A stretch of DNA of 64,000 bases, from NCBI GenBank assembly GCA_035772785.1, contig JAOCPU010000002.1:1-64000 (forward strand), given 5' to 3'. The stretch comes from Phlebiopsis flavidoalba (Eukaryota > Basidiomycota > Agaricomycetes > Polyporales > Phanerochaetaceae). Of this stretch, positions 34,462 through 45,110 are shown piece after piece. The notes beneath the pieces were generated by a model. It made no database searches. It saw only the letters and a program-made list of their open reading frames with translations, and had not been told where the DNA came from. Position numbers and translations under genes: made by a program. Numbering within the stretch: the first letter of the stretch is position 1; every line of letters begins with the position of its first letter.

Positions 34462-35555
34462 GCCGCCCCCGAAGTGGTTCGCTGCCTCACCCGCGGGTCT
34501 GGCCGCCGCCGCCGGCGCGTCCGCAGCCTTCCCTGGCTGAGCGAGTTGCGCCCCGGGCGCGGCGCAAGGGAGGAGGGGTGCCCGCCACATCGGCTCGTGC
34601 TGCCCGCATCCCGCAACTGCTCCCGCCTCCCAAACCCCACCGATTTTTACTGCCGGCCTGGACTTCTTTCGCGTCGACAACATGACATCCGCACTGACGT
34701 CAACGGAGCAGCTACGGTTCCCTCGCACTGTGGACGAAAACGGTGCGGATGATGGCCGAGGCCAGGCGCCGCCCAACCAGTTCGTGGCCCTTCGCTTCTT
34801 CGGGCTCTTTAGTCGCGCAGTGTACTCGAACGAGGATGGGATCGCGACTGAAGCCGCCCGCGGAATTACGCCGATACGCCTGGACACGCCCCACATGGCA
34901 AACGACTCGACTCAGGGATACGGCGGCTCCAGCACGGCACGTCACGGCGGAAAGCGCGTCCAGCGTAACACCCGCGACGGGCAGCTCGGATCCCCCGGCT
35001 GTGGGGATGGAAGTAGACTCCGATCGGACGTGGTGATGAAACCCAAGCGAAGACCCACGGCTGGACCGACCGCCGCGCGGCACCCCAGCGCAATATACCC
35101 GCCTGCTGGGACAGATCCCACCAAGACGAGATCGCCAGGTTCGTTCATGGCTGAAGGCATCGTCCCCGGGGGAATATTCCGTGGCGCCCCTGGACCCGGA
35201 TTCGCAGGTGTCACTCGGGACCAAGATGCGCTCCTCGGACTGCTATATCTCATCGAGTTGGCCGGCCTCAGCCAGAACCCCGCTGAGGCGTTACCAATTC
35301 CTTAAGATTGCACCCCGAGGTGTCGAGTCGACCGGGGTTCACCAAGTTCAAGTGTCGGAGGTTTCTCAGCTGCGTCCGTTGCGCACTGTCGACGATTCAT
35401 CGATCGTCGATTGGCTCAAGGCTCTAGAGCGCGCGCAGCCGGAATACGAGAACGCCCCGGCCATGAAGTCACTCAACCAGTCTCTGTTCGGTATCAATGC
35501 CTGGATGCACAACATTCACATTGAAAGCGTCGACTTCGAGGTCGACAACGCATAG
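34462..35555 (+). pseudogene. Unidentified coding remnant upstream of an LTR
   Basis: Two long frames occur: 34682-35305 (RTVDENGADDGRGQAPPNQF, later GIVPGGIFRGAPGPGF) and 35181-35555 (DDSSIVDWLKALERAQPEYE, then SLFGINAWMHNIHIES). They overlap and look like one protein with a frameshift. The stop at 35553 lies 24 bases before a polypurine tract and LTR, the place of the last ORF in an LTR element. I recognise no protease, polymerase or integrase motif, so it could be a Gag-only non-autonomous element. Confidence 0.4.
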
Positions 35556-35578
35556 TCGCCTCCGCGCCGCTTCGGCTT

Positions 35579-35589
35579 AGGGGGGAGGG
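35579..35589 (+). promoter_or_regulatory. Polypurine tract
   Basis: AGGGGGGAGGG lies directly against the 5' TGT of the LTR at 35590, the position required for priming plus-strand DNA synthesis in LTR retrotransposons. Confidence 0.65.
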
Positions 35590-35826
35590 TGTAAGGCGCG
35601 CAGGGCTGGGCCGGCGCTAGCGCCGCCCCAGACCCTGACACAGCATGCGCCCGCGGCTTGATTTGGTAACTCCGCCTCCTTCCTTTTCCGTCACAAACTA
35701 TACAGTCCATCATTTGTATTTAAGCAGCCGGCCAGCCACTTGGGCTGGCCAGATCTTTTACACGCTGCACTCGATTCGTTGAATACAACGCGGTCAAGTT
35801 CAGCTCGAGAGATCTAAGTTCTTACA
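35590..35826 (+). mobile_element. LTR of an LTR retrotransposon (237 bp)
   Basis: It begins TGTAAG and ends CTTACA, a perfect 6-bp terminal inverted repeat. It contains a TATA-like GTATTTAAG at about 35718 and is preceded by a polypurine tract. I found no second copy in the window, so it is either a 3' LTR whose partner was lost or moved, or a solo LTR. No clear primer-binding site follows. Confidence 0.65.
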
Positions 35827-37366
35827 CATGTGGTACTTGCCTCGGCGCCCTATAAATTGCAGAGCAGGAAGATGCATACTTGGTGCAACTCTCGACAGGT
35901 GCCGCATAAGTGGATAAGTGTCAATGTACATGTGTATGGGCTCAAGGGAACTGTAAATCTGTGGGTCTCTGACTAGGAGCGCAGCAGCCGTCTGTTTGAT
36001 CTGAAATTATAGAAGGCCGCAAGTTCACAGGCTGCTTATCTGAGCCTTATAATTATTTCTATTAATTCGTTTTCACATTCCACTGAATAGCGGGCAATTG
36101 TGCAAATCCGTGCGGAGCATGGGCAAGTGCTAGTATTAGCTATAGTAAAAGTAGTATCTATAGCATAAATAGCTAGAATGTAAATTATCAAATATATTAA
36201 GAATGGTTTGAAAATTATAGAGTTTAGTAAAACCATTGAGAATATATTTCAATGTCTAATGTTGATAGAAATATAGCATTCAAATAGTCAGAAACTTCTT
36301 GCAGCAAATACAGTTATGCTATAAATAATGTTTAATTTCCTCAAGACATATATTTATATTTTTGACTAGTAGTAGTTAGGCAATTTACAAATATAGAAAT
36401 TTTAGAAACTATAATGTTATTAAATATATGATCTATTGGTCAGTAAATTACTTATTACTAATAATATATAATAGCCTAGCCTTAGATATATTCTGTCAAC
36501 CTTAGCTATATATTCAGAATAGACTTTGCAAGTATTAAATAAAAATGCCAATATTAACTTAGTCTCTAGCTTGCTCTTATTCATTATTACTGCTAGTGGT
36601 GTTTTGAATACTTGGTATATAATTTCCATTTATGCAAAATGAAAATATACTAAAATATTTTCATCAACTTATTGCAAGTGTCATATAACTAACTATCTCA
36701 ATAAGATTTTTTGCTAGATTCTGTTGGAATACTGCTAGCCAAGTGGGAAATACTAATTATAGGTGCCTAGTTTGTTTAGTTAGAAAGACAAGATTATTTA
36801 AGTAACATTCAGATTCAACAGATAACTAGCACAATAGTACAGACTGTATAATGAGAGATAACAGTAAATTAGACAAAATAAGAGTAAAAATAGTGAAAAC
36901 AAAAAATGCACATGAATATATAAGTATTTGGGTTTGAATTAGGTAAGACTGTAATTTTGGGCCTAATATAAAAATAAATTAATATTGTAATTATAATCCT
37001 TGAAAATTTGGGTAGTTCTATAATAAACTTGGCTAAATTTCATTATAATTTATCTAATTTAACCAAATACTATACAAAAGATATGGATTAGCTTAAGCTA
37101 TTTTACACATGTATTTTTATGTAAGATCAACAAATTATCATATAATATATAAGTTGGAAATATATAAGCTATAAAAATAATAAACTTAGCAATATATAAC
37201 TGTAGTTAAATATAGCAAATGATATATATATCCATATGACAAATAGTGTATTATATATAAATCAATTTTTTATAATTGATAATGATAATAAATAGATAAT
37301 TTATAATAATTATATATTATAGCTTTTACATATGTAAGCAAAAAATTGAAAATAGATTTTGTTGTA
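35827..37366. other. AT-rich tract, no gene
   Basis: From about 36000 the sequence is strongly AT-rich (ATATAAT, TATTTAT words), with stops in all frames and no ORF above about 70 codons. It contrasts sharply with the GC-rich surroundings. Confidence 0.6.
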
Positions 37367-38059
37367 CAGTATTGGACCGGTCCTTGCATCACCACCGGTC
37401 CTTGCATCAAGCGGCCACAAGTTCCGTTGTCGGCAACATTGAGCCTCCGAAATTATTCCAGTAGTGTATCAGCATGTAAGAAATGTATATAATTTTTTTG
37501 GGAATTCTTGCGCAATGCTATTGAGCATAGTATTTTGTTGAGAGCGCACCAGAAGCCTCTGAAAAATGGACATGCAAGTTGACTCATGCTACTGTGTTCT
37601 TATCATGGAGGTCTGGCACTTGAAAATTATTCTACTGCATTCATACCCTGTCTAGACTCTGTAGAATAATTTGCAGTGCCATGGAGCTGAGGGAAGGAGC
37701 ATAGTATTTACTACAGGCGGGGACAGAGCCCATCAAGCGTGACGAAACAGAGCGCTTATTGCATTGAGCGTGACTAAGAGTCACGTAAAGTGGCCGCTCT
37801 TTGCGGGGATATCACGCATAGTCACACATAGTCACAGCTGATGCAAGGAGTGGTTTGTGTGACAACTATGGGCACTTCGCAAAACAGCACACCATCCATC
37901 CAGCACCCTGTGAAAAATTCCTCAAAATATGGTAGGGTACAGCTAATGTATATAGTAGCTTATGTGCAAGAGGATTTTACCACAGAGCGCGAGCTGAGGC
38001 CCAGGGTGTGGGGTGGTCAAGTACCTGATCGCATGATGCAATGACCGGGTCCAATACTG
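37367..38059. mobile_element. 693-bp MITE with TA target site (Tc1/mariner or pogo type)
   Basis: The left end CAGTATTGGACCGGTCC and the right end (reading inward CAGTATTGGACCCGGTC) both continue into TTGCATCA, about 27 bases of inverted repeat. TA flanks both sides (37365-37366 and 38060-38061). CAGT ends with TA duplication fit Tc1/mariner-pogo elements. A second CCGGTCCTTGCATCA copy lies inside the left end. No transposase is present. Confidence 0.83.
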
Positions 38060-38061
38060 TA

Positions 38062-38545
38062 GTGGCTTTTTTTGCTTTAGACACTTTTTACTTTACATTC
38101 TCTAATTTTAAGGTGTCTATATATTTTAAATACATATTATATATATATACATATCAAGATTCAGTTGACCAAATTCTGAAGCCATTTTATCATGTAATGC
38201 TTTATAAGCCTAGATATTTCTCATCTTTGAATTTTCTTTTTCTTTTAAATCAGTGAAAAGAGCTGCTTATACAATTTTATTAAAGATAATAGAAGCATAA
38301 ATCTCATATTTGGCTTTCAAAATAAACAATTTGATTTGACTGTTCATTAAAAAACCATGCTTTAAACATTTAGTGCAAGTTTAAGCTCAGTACTCTAAAT
38401 GCAACCAAGAACAAGGCAAAGAATGCCCCAGTCAAGCAATTTCAGACCACTTTTGCCAGGATACAATATAATTCAATGTCAGTTCAAGCATGTATTTTGT
38501 AGCAGACAACAAGGCTGTGTATGAGTCCTCTGCTACCAACACATC
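38062..38545. other. AT-rich spacer, no gene
   Basis: AT-rich, with stops in all frames. It forms the 3' flank of the HD-domain gene and the right border of the mobile island. Confidence 0.4.
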
Positions 38546-39579
38546 TCACAAGCTGTCATACTTGTTCATGAGATCATTCTTCCTCACATCTGTTGCAAAG
38601 TTGCTCTGGCACCCCAACCTCCCAGCGAGGGGCCTCAAAGGTGGATGTGTGGCACAAACCACGGCTTGAGCGCCAACTCCTTCTCAATCGTTTCCTGCGA
38701 AACAGCTCGCCCACTCGAGACGCGGGAATGCCTTCACACTTTCTTCAATGAGAGCTGTGCTGATCAGGTTCGCGCGTAGGCCAACATTATCTGTCGGGTA
38801 GGTTGGTCAGCTGAGGACATGAATGTATAAAACAAGCATACCGATGATGGTAGCAAGTTGAAGGACTTGTCCTACAGCGGTGATGTTTCCGCCCTTGACA
38901 AAAATGTCCTGGTGGCGGATGACAGCCTATAGTTGCGATAAGACTCAGCTTCGAGCTACACGTCCTAGACAAATAACGACACACCTCACACACGGCCATC
39001 CGCCAGGTCTCTCTTCGCCGCCCTCCTTGAGAATGAACTCACGTGCAACGATGCCGCCCTTGAACTCGAACGACATCTTCGTTGTTGCGAGATACGCGTC
39101 TGCCGTGCCAATGTCGTGGAAGAGGCAGCTCAGGTAGTACGCCTCGTCGTCGTACGCCCACTCCGGGAAGTGCTTGCGCACGAGCGCAGTGCCTGTCACG
39201 GCGTTAGGAGGGTGTCCTCTCGCGCCATAGGAGCAGCAGATGACGCACCGTAGATGTACTAACGCGGTGCGAGTGGTTGAACGTTGGTATGTTCAATGCC
39301 TTCTCGACGAAAGCCTTGCTTCGGCGAAACGAGCTCGCTATCGGGGAACACGATCTCGGAGAGCTTGTAGTCCGCTTGTTGTGGGCTTGACCCGCCAGCG
39401 GTCGGATGTCCCGCGAGCAGCACGTCGGGATCGCGGGGCACGGGGAAGTAGCCGTACTTCTGGATGTTTTTCGAGGCGTTCCATGAGGCTTCTCGGTGGT
39501 TGAGGGGTGGGAGGAGGCGATGAGAGGTGAAGGTGGAGGTGGGTGGGCCCTCGTTATTATACCCCTCCGCGATTCTCAT
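38546..39579 (-). CDS. HD-domain protein, cyanamide hydratase (urea hydro-lyase) family
   Basis: Family members convert cyanamide to urea, or act on related nitriles, with a metal held by an HD domain. The start region reads YGYFPVPRDPDVLLAG then YKLSEIVFPDSELV. FNHSHRVYIYG gives the first metal-binding His. An intron (GTGCGT..TGACAG) is followed by TALVRKHFPEWAYDDEAYYL, then LFHDIGTADAYLATTKMSFE, which holds the His-Asp pair, and FKGGIVAREFIL. Further exons read AVIRHQDIFVKGGNITAVGQ, LQLATII, DNVGLRANLISTALIEESV and AFPRLEWASCF. The tail KNDLMNKYDSL stops at 38546. Small frameshifts occur near 39290 and 38660. The enzyme is probably cytosolic. The substrate cannot be told from sequence. Confidence 0.75.
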
Positions 39580-41338
39580 GACAGGATTCTCCGGTCCAGA
39601 CGGCCGGAGAGCGCGAGAAGTGGACCAAAGGGGCTAGAGATGGTTCACGTGCGACTCCTTTCGAGACGCGTTCTTGGCGTCGAATCCGGTTGCATCGGCG
39701 GATGGGGGTAGCCCTGGTGGGGTGTCGAGGGGCACTATTCCGGCTGTGAACAGTGTTTTAGCATTGAAACGAGGCATTGGGTGACGATGCTTACAATGCA
39801 GAGGTCCACGATGGTATTACCGGCTGAGTGATGCTTGGGGAAAACTTGACTAAGTCAAAGCTTTAGACGCGGCGATGTTTGGGATGAGCACTCCCCGTAA
39901 TGCGACGCAAAAGCAGCCTTTCTGGGAGGCGGGGCTCAACAGTGGCACGTTTCGTTGCCGTGATCACATAAGGGACGCTACTATCACCGGGAATCGCGTG
40001 CAGAGTACCATGAGCAAGCAAATGGCGAGAGGATCGCCCTCTGCATGGTTCGTCCCCATGTATGAGCTTTCTTTCCCCCGCACTCCGTTTGAAAAACAAA
40101 TTGCCTGCTGAAGCCGATGGACACAACGGAGTGGGGTTTGGGTGGGACGAGTGCGGGGTGACGTGTGGCGTATCGCGCGCATACAAGTGACTGTACCATC
40201 GATGAGCATTCCCGATGCTGGTGGAATGGATGTGTACAACTCCAACGGTCGTCAAAGGGATGGGATAATCATGATTTTCATATAGGCTTTTCAAGAGAGT
40301 AATCTACAACGTTCTTGTGGTACACATTGATGAGCATCATCAGAGTTCGGTAGCGACTGCAGACGTACGAATTGACCTATTCCCGTATATATTTTATAAT
40401 CCCGCTCGTATGTACCGCTCTACCCTCTGAACATGTGTCTCGTCCCCAGTCATTCGAGTGCTCCGATAGCTGCGATGATGCGAGGCCCAATTTTCGGACG
40501 TTGGATTCGGCCCGAGCTCGTCTTGCGGACGACATAACTTGCCTTGGAACAGCCTCTTACTCTTTCATCTAACTATGCCTTAGCTACCTCTCTAACAGCC
40601 CATCTATCACTCGTTGCGGACGGCCTCGGTGGAAGCCTCCTTAACAGCGTGCGCGCGCGCGTCGCTTGTCGCGTCGGCCGCGGTCGACAGATCTCCAGGG
40701 CGAGGACAAGCGGCACCTAATTCGACATTCGACAGGGGGGTAGTACTGTGGGATTCCAGTAGCTATGAGGGTTGTATTACGGAGTCGATGCGAAATACGT
40801 CGATTCGGGAGGGCGACAGAGGTGAGCAAGGCATTCCGCTGGAGACACGTGGCTGAGGGTCGATGAAGAGAGGCGAGACGAGGCGAGTGCGCCGCCGAGA
40901 ACGACGAGGGGGGCAACGAAGAGTGATGTGGGCTGATGGGCCAGATGCGAGGATGAGGTTGTGGTGGTGAGAGGAGAGGATCAAGCTGTGAGCGTCATCT
41001 CCATGGCAGTGCCGGGCTTGGGTCTGCCGCGCGCGGGCGGACGGGCGGACAGTAGCTGCTTGAAACGGGCCCTCATCCTCTTTTCCTCCTGCTCTCTTCT
41101 TTCACCTTTCGCCATTTCGACAGGACTTTCCCCCCCGATACATCCTGTCGATTCGAATTCTACCGCACGCATCCGCCCGTCTGGTCACTGGGTTTTGTAT
41201 CACCATCACCCGTACTCGCTCGCTCCACAATCAAACCTCTGCTCACGACTCACGACCACCAATAACGACCGCGGCTCTGCCGCAATCTGTACCACTACCC
41301 CCTGACATCGCTAGGCTTTCGCGCTCGTACCGACGACC
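39580..41338. other. Intergenic, no gene recognised
   Basis: Only overlapping ORFs without motifs are seen. The part 41000-41330 is pyrimidine-rich and ends at the start of the NIPA gene, so it should contain that promoter and 5' UTR. Confidence 0.35.
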
Positions 41339-44300
41339 ATGTCCTCGTCAATATCATCAACAACGGCCACTATCACCACCTCGGCCGCCGCATCTGTGAG
41401 CACCACCGCCGCTGCGACACTCAAAGCACCCGGTAACCTCAAGGTGCGAAAACTTTTCATCGTTTATTGGCGTTGATCAGAGGCGAGTCGAGCCCGGCCG
41501 CTTGCTCGCCTCGCGCAGCCTGGCGCCACACACGGCTTGCCGCATACTCGGACTGGTGATGGATATGTCGGACGCGTCCTAGGGCGACAGAGAGAAACGA
41601 CGCTGGGCTTTATGTGTCCCCCGGCATTGGGAGCAGACATCCCCCATGCTCGTCTGCAGACAGGCTGCATTGTAGCGACGGGTCCGAGCACCACAATAGC
41701 ACTGGGCGCCAGTGGTCGTTCGCCTCACGCTGCCGGCGGTGACGACCAGTGGTCATGGGTTATCACTGATGTTAAGGCGAGTAAATGGTCGCGCGATACA
41801 CTTGGTGCTTTTGCTTGGTGAGTGTTGCTTCCTTCTGCGGATGTCTTCAGTCGCTCATTTGAATCCAGCTCGTGAAGTCTCCCGGGCCGTAGGCACAACC
41901 ATGTCACGAGCCCCACTCTCTTTGCTCGCCTCTGTCCCTTGTTCAGATTTCTAAAATCATTCAATTTGCGTTAGGTCGTCGGTACTTCATTCTTTGCGCA
42001 TTGCCTTCTGGCGTACCTGATCGGAAGCAGCTTCGTCTTCAAGAAGAAAGGCCTTCTCATGTCACAAGCTGGAGGAGTTGCTGGAGAAGGCGTAGGATAT
42101 CTCAAATCTCCGCTATGGTGGACGGGCATGATCAGTATGTGCCCCCCCCATATACCTTCACACTCCATCGCTGAACGTCTGTAGTGATGATTCTCGGCGA
42201 GCTCTGCAATTTTGCTGCGGTATGTTGGAATTTCTACTTCATTTTATCTCACATAGCTTAATTCTTATCTAGCATATGCATTTGTCGAGGCCATTGTCGT
42301 CACCCCAATGGGCGCACTTTCCGTCGTCATTAGCGCAATTCTATCATCTTTGTTCCTCAAAGAGAAACTCAGTCTTTTCGGCTGGCTCGGGGTGCCCAGC
42401 CTTTGCATCGTACGTTCGTTTCTGCGATTTGTTCCCCGTAGTTCTCTGCCGCTGCACCACAGCTTTTCTTCTGCCAGCTCGGCTCGGTCGTCATTGCCCT
42501 CAACGGACACCTCCGAACAGTCCGTCGGCCAAATCACTGAATTCCAAAAGCTCTTCCTTGCCCCAGGCTTCCTCGTTTACGGCTCGCTACTAATCGCCGC
42601 GTCTCTCGTCATCATCTTTTACTTCGCGCCCCCCCGGTACGCACCGCCAGCCCCGTTCCAAATAGGTACACCTCCGTACTCACGCCCAGCTCGGCCTAGG
42701 TACGGCAAGAAGAGCATGCTGTGGTACATCATGGTTTGCAGCATGATTGGGCGGCATCTCAGTATCGGTCACAACGGGCTTGGGCTCTGCCATCGTCACT
42801 ACAGCCATGGGCGATAACCAGGGCGAGTCTTCTCCACTTGGTGCTGCCCGCGATCACTCACCTCCCGCTTCTGACAGTTCAAACACTGGTTCATCTATTT
42901 TCTGATTGTGTTTATTGCTGTAACTCTTGGTGCGTATTGTCCAACTCCTTTGGGGGTGCTGTTCGTGACGCGCGTGTAGTCACCGAGGTCGATTACTTGA
43001 ACGTGGCGCTGGCGCTGTTCACACACCGGTACGTGTCTCATCAACTGTTTTCGGAGGTGTCCACTGATTCACTTGCTCCCGCAGCAATGGGTAAGCCGAG
43101 TCCCGCGGTCTCGAGAGGACTCAGCGTCATACTGACATGTCGTGTGCAGTAACACCGACGTACTATAGTCGTCATTTGTAAGTCGCCCGCTGCTGTTCGC
43201 GCTGGCCGCGCTCACTCACGAAGCCGCCGCAGTCACCTTTCTTCTCCATCATCACCACCATTGTCCTCTGTCAAGGGTCTATCTGCGCCTCCCGCACAGA
43301 TTATCACATTGGTCATGGGCTTCCTTGTCATTTGCGTCGGCATTACTATTCCTCCAGCCTCTCGAATGATCGATCACAACACAGTCAAGGTTTCATACCG
43401 TGCCTCGATCAGCCGCTCGACGATTGCTCTTGCAGGCTGACACGAAGCAACCGGCAACACGAAGGTGGTCCCTGACGAAACAAGAATTGGCCGCCCAATG
43501 GTAAGACACAGGAATCTAAAAGGGCATACTTCTCCGAGGCAGATTCGGCCACAGTTGTGCAGTATCATTCGTACGCGGCCGCATTGCCCCGTCGCCTGCG
43601 AGTATGGCCAGTACGAACGCGTCCGTCCGCATATCGTCACGGACATGGATTCGGGCACGAGACGAGCGATATGCCGCACTATAAATGCGATGGGCGGAGA
43701 TCGTCTCGCATGGCACATGAAACGCCATCAGCTCTACGATCCACCAGTGACCACCGACAGGGCACCGCAGACGAGATTTTCGCTCGCCAGCGCGACCGTG
43801 TCACCGCGCAAGCAAGACGATCAAGTTTGACAGCGAAGCAAATCGTGCACTTCATATCCCGTCCCCTGGACGGGACGGCAACAAGACTGGCATGCGACTC
43901 ATGAGCACGGAGCGCGTTATGGAGTGGCATTGGCTGATCGCATTCCTCAGGTGCGTCTCAGCTGTGTTTGTTCTTGACAGCCGTGCTAACCGTATGCGTT
44001 CTCAGCTGCTGCCGGAACCCGCCCCGTCCGACTCTAAACTCGGACTGGTGCTCGTTTTTGCTTGATTTTTGTAACCGAGGAGCTGGACGCCAGCAGCCTG
44101 CGGTCAGCCCCACCAACCGTGTACGCCGACCCCTTCAACACAACGAACGGACCCTTCGCCAAATCGCCGTCAACGGCCACCCTCCCACCCTCGGGTCCCC
44201 TTCGCGTCCTCCTTCACTACATCCGGCAGCTCGACCGCGTCGACGGTCGGCACCGTCATGCCCGACGACGACCGCAGCTCGCCATAAACACCACCACCGC

Positions 44301-44446
44301 TTTTTCGCGCGTTCGACGAGCGGGCATTAGAAGGCACTACCCGCGAAGGGGACAGCTCGACGACCGGAGGAGAGCGAGAGTCTGGTGCGGCGTCACAAAG
44401 GAGACGTCGCCGCGACTGTGTGAACGCGGGAATGAACACATGACTT
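41339..44446 (+). CDS. NIPA-family Mg2+ transporter
   Basis: It is a multipass membrane protein of the DMT superfamily that imports Mg2+. The ATG at 41339 gives a Ser/Thr/Ala-rich leader and APGNLK. After a long intron comes VVGTSFFAHCLLAYLIGSSF, then VFKKKGLLMSQAGGVAGEG (the NIPA signature). Next are KSPLWWTGMIMMILGELCNF, EAIVVTPMGALSVVISAILS, LFLKEKLSLFGWLG and FQKLFLAPGFLVYGSLLIAA. Then follow KSMLWYIMVCSMIG, QFKHWFIYFLIVFIAVT, TEVDYLNVALALF, VTPTYY, SPFFSIITTIVLCQG and IITLVMGFLVICVGITI, so seven to nine membrane helices. The C-terminal tail (RWSLTKQELAAQ, later VYADPFNTTNGPFAKSP) is soluble. Single-base frameshifts lie near 42520 and 42750. Confidence 0.83.
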
Positions 44447-45110
44447 AGGGCCGCCAGAGGGGAGAACAATAAGACTCGTTCCCTCGAGACAGCAGTAGGT
44501 GTCTTGTAGGACGTTGACGGCTTGTTGATCCTATCTTGCGTGGTAGGATTCTTTTCTTTTTCTACCACGGGACTTTTCACTTTCACCACAACTTGTAGAG
44601 TTAGGACGTGTAATGCTTTCGACGGACAATTTTGCACACCTCTGTTTGATTGCCCATCGAACACGCAGGCATGAGTATGATTATTTTATCTCATCTCTAC
44701 AACGACACAAGTGCTTCCATCCCTAGAAACAGTAAACTGTCGTACTCAAGACGAGAAGCATTATTTATCGCGTTAGTATCGTCAACATGGTTGACCAGAC
44801 GCACACGCTCGTGTGAACCAGGTCTTCACAAGACCCCTTCAACGGTGCAACCTAGGGAGTGACATGCTCCCCTCCCACATGTTTATTACAATTTGTCATC
44901 TTTATTATCGACTATCTGATATCCAGTTAACACAATAAAGCAATCATAGGCTAGGAAATAGGACAACAGCGTAATGGTGTCAAAAGCGTCTATGGAACGT
45001 CTGAGAGTACGGAGGAACTGACGATGTACGTTCATCACAATAAAATGAAGAATTATATCATATGTGGAAAAGAGAGATCCATGGAAACCTGCAGCCGCTA
45101 CAGAACGGCC
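44447..45110. other. Intergenic between tail-to-tail genes, no gene
   Basis: The 3' flanks of the NIPA transporter (plus) and the glycosyltransferase-like gene (minus). No terminator-like signal or ORF with motifs is seen. Confidence 0.4.
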
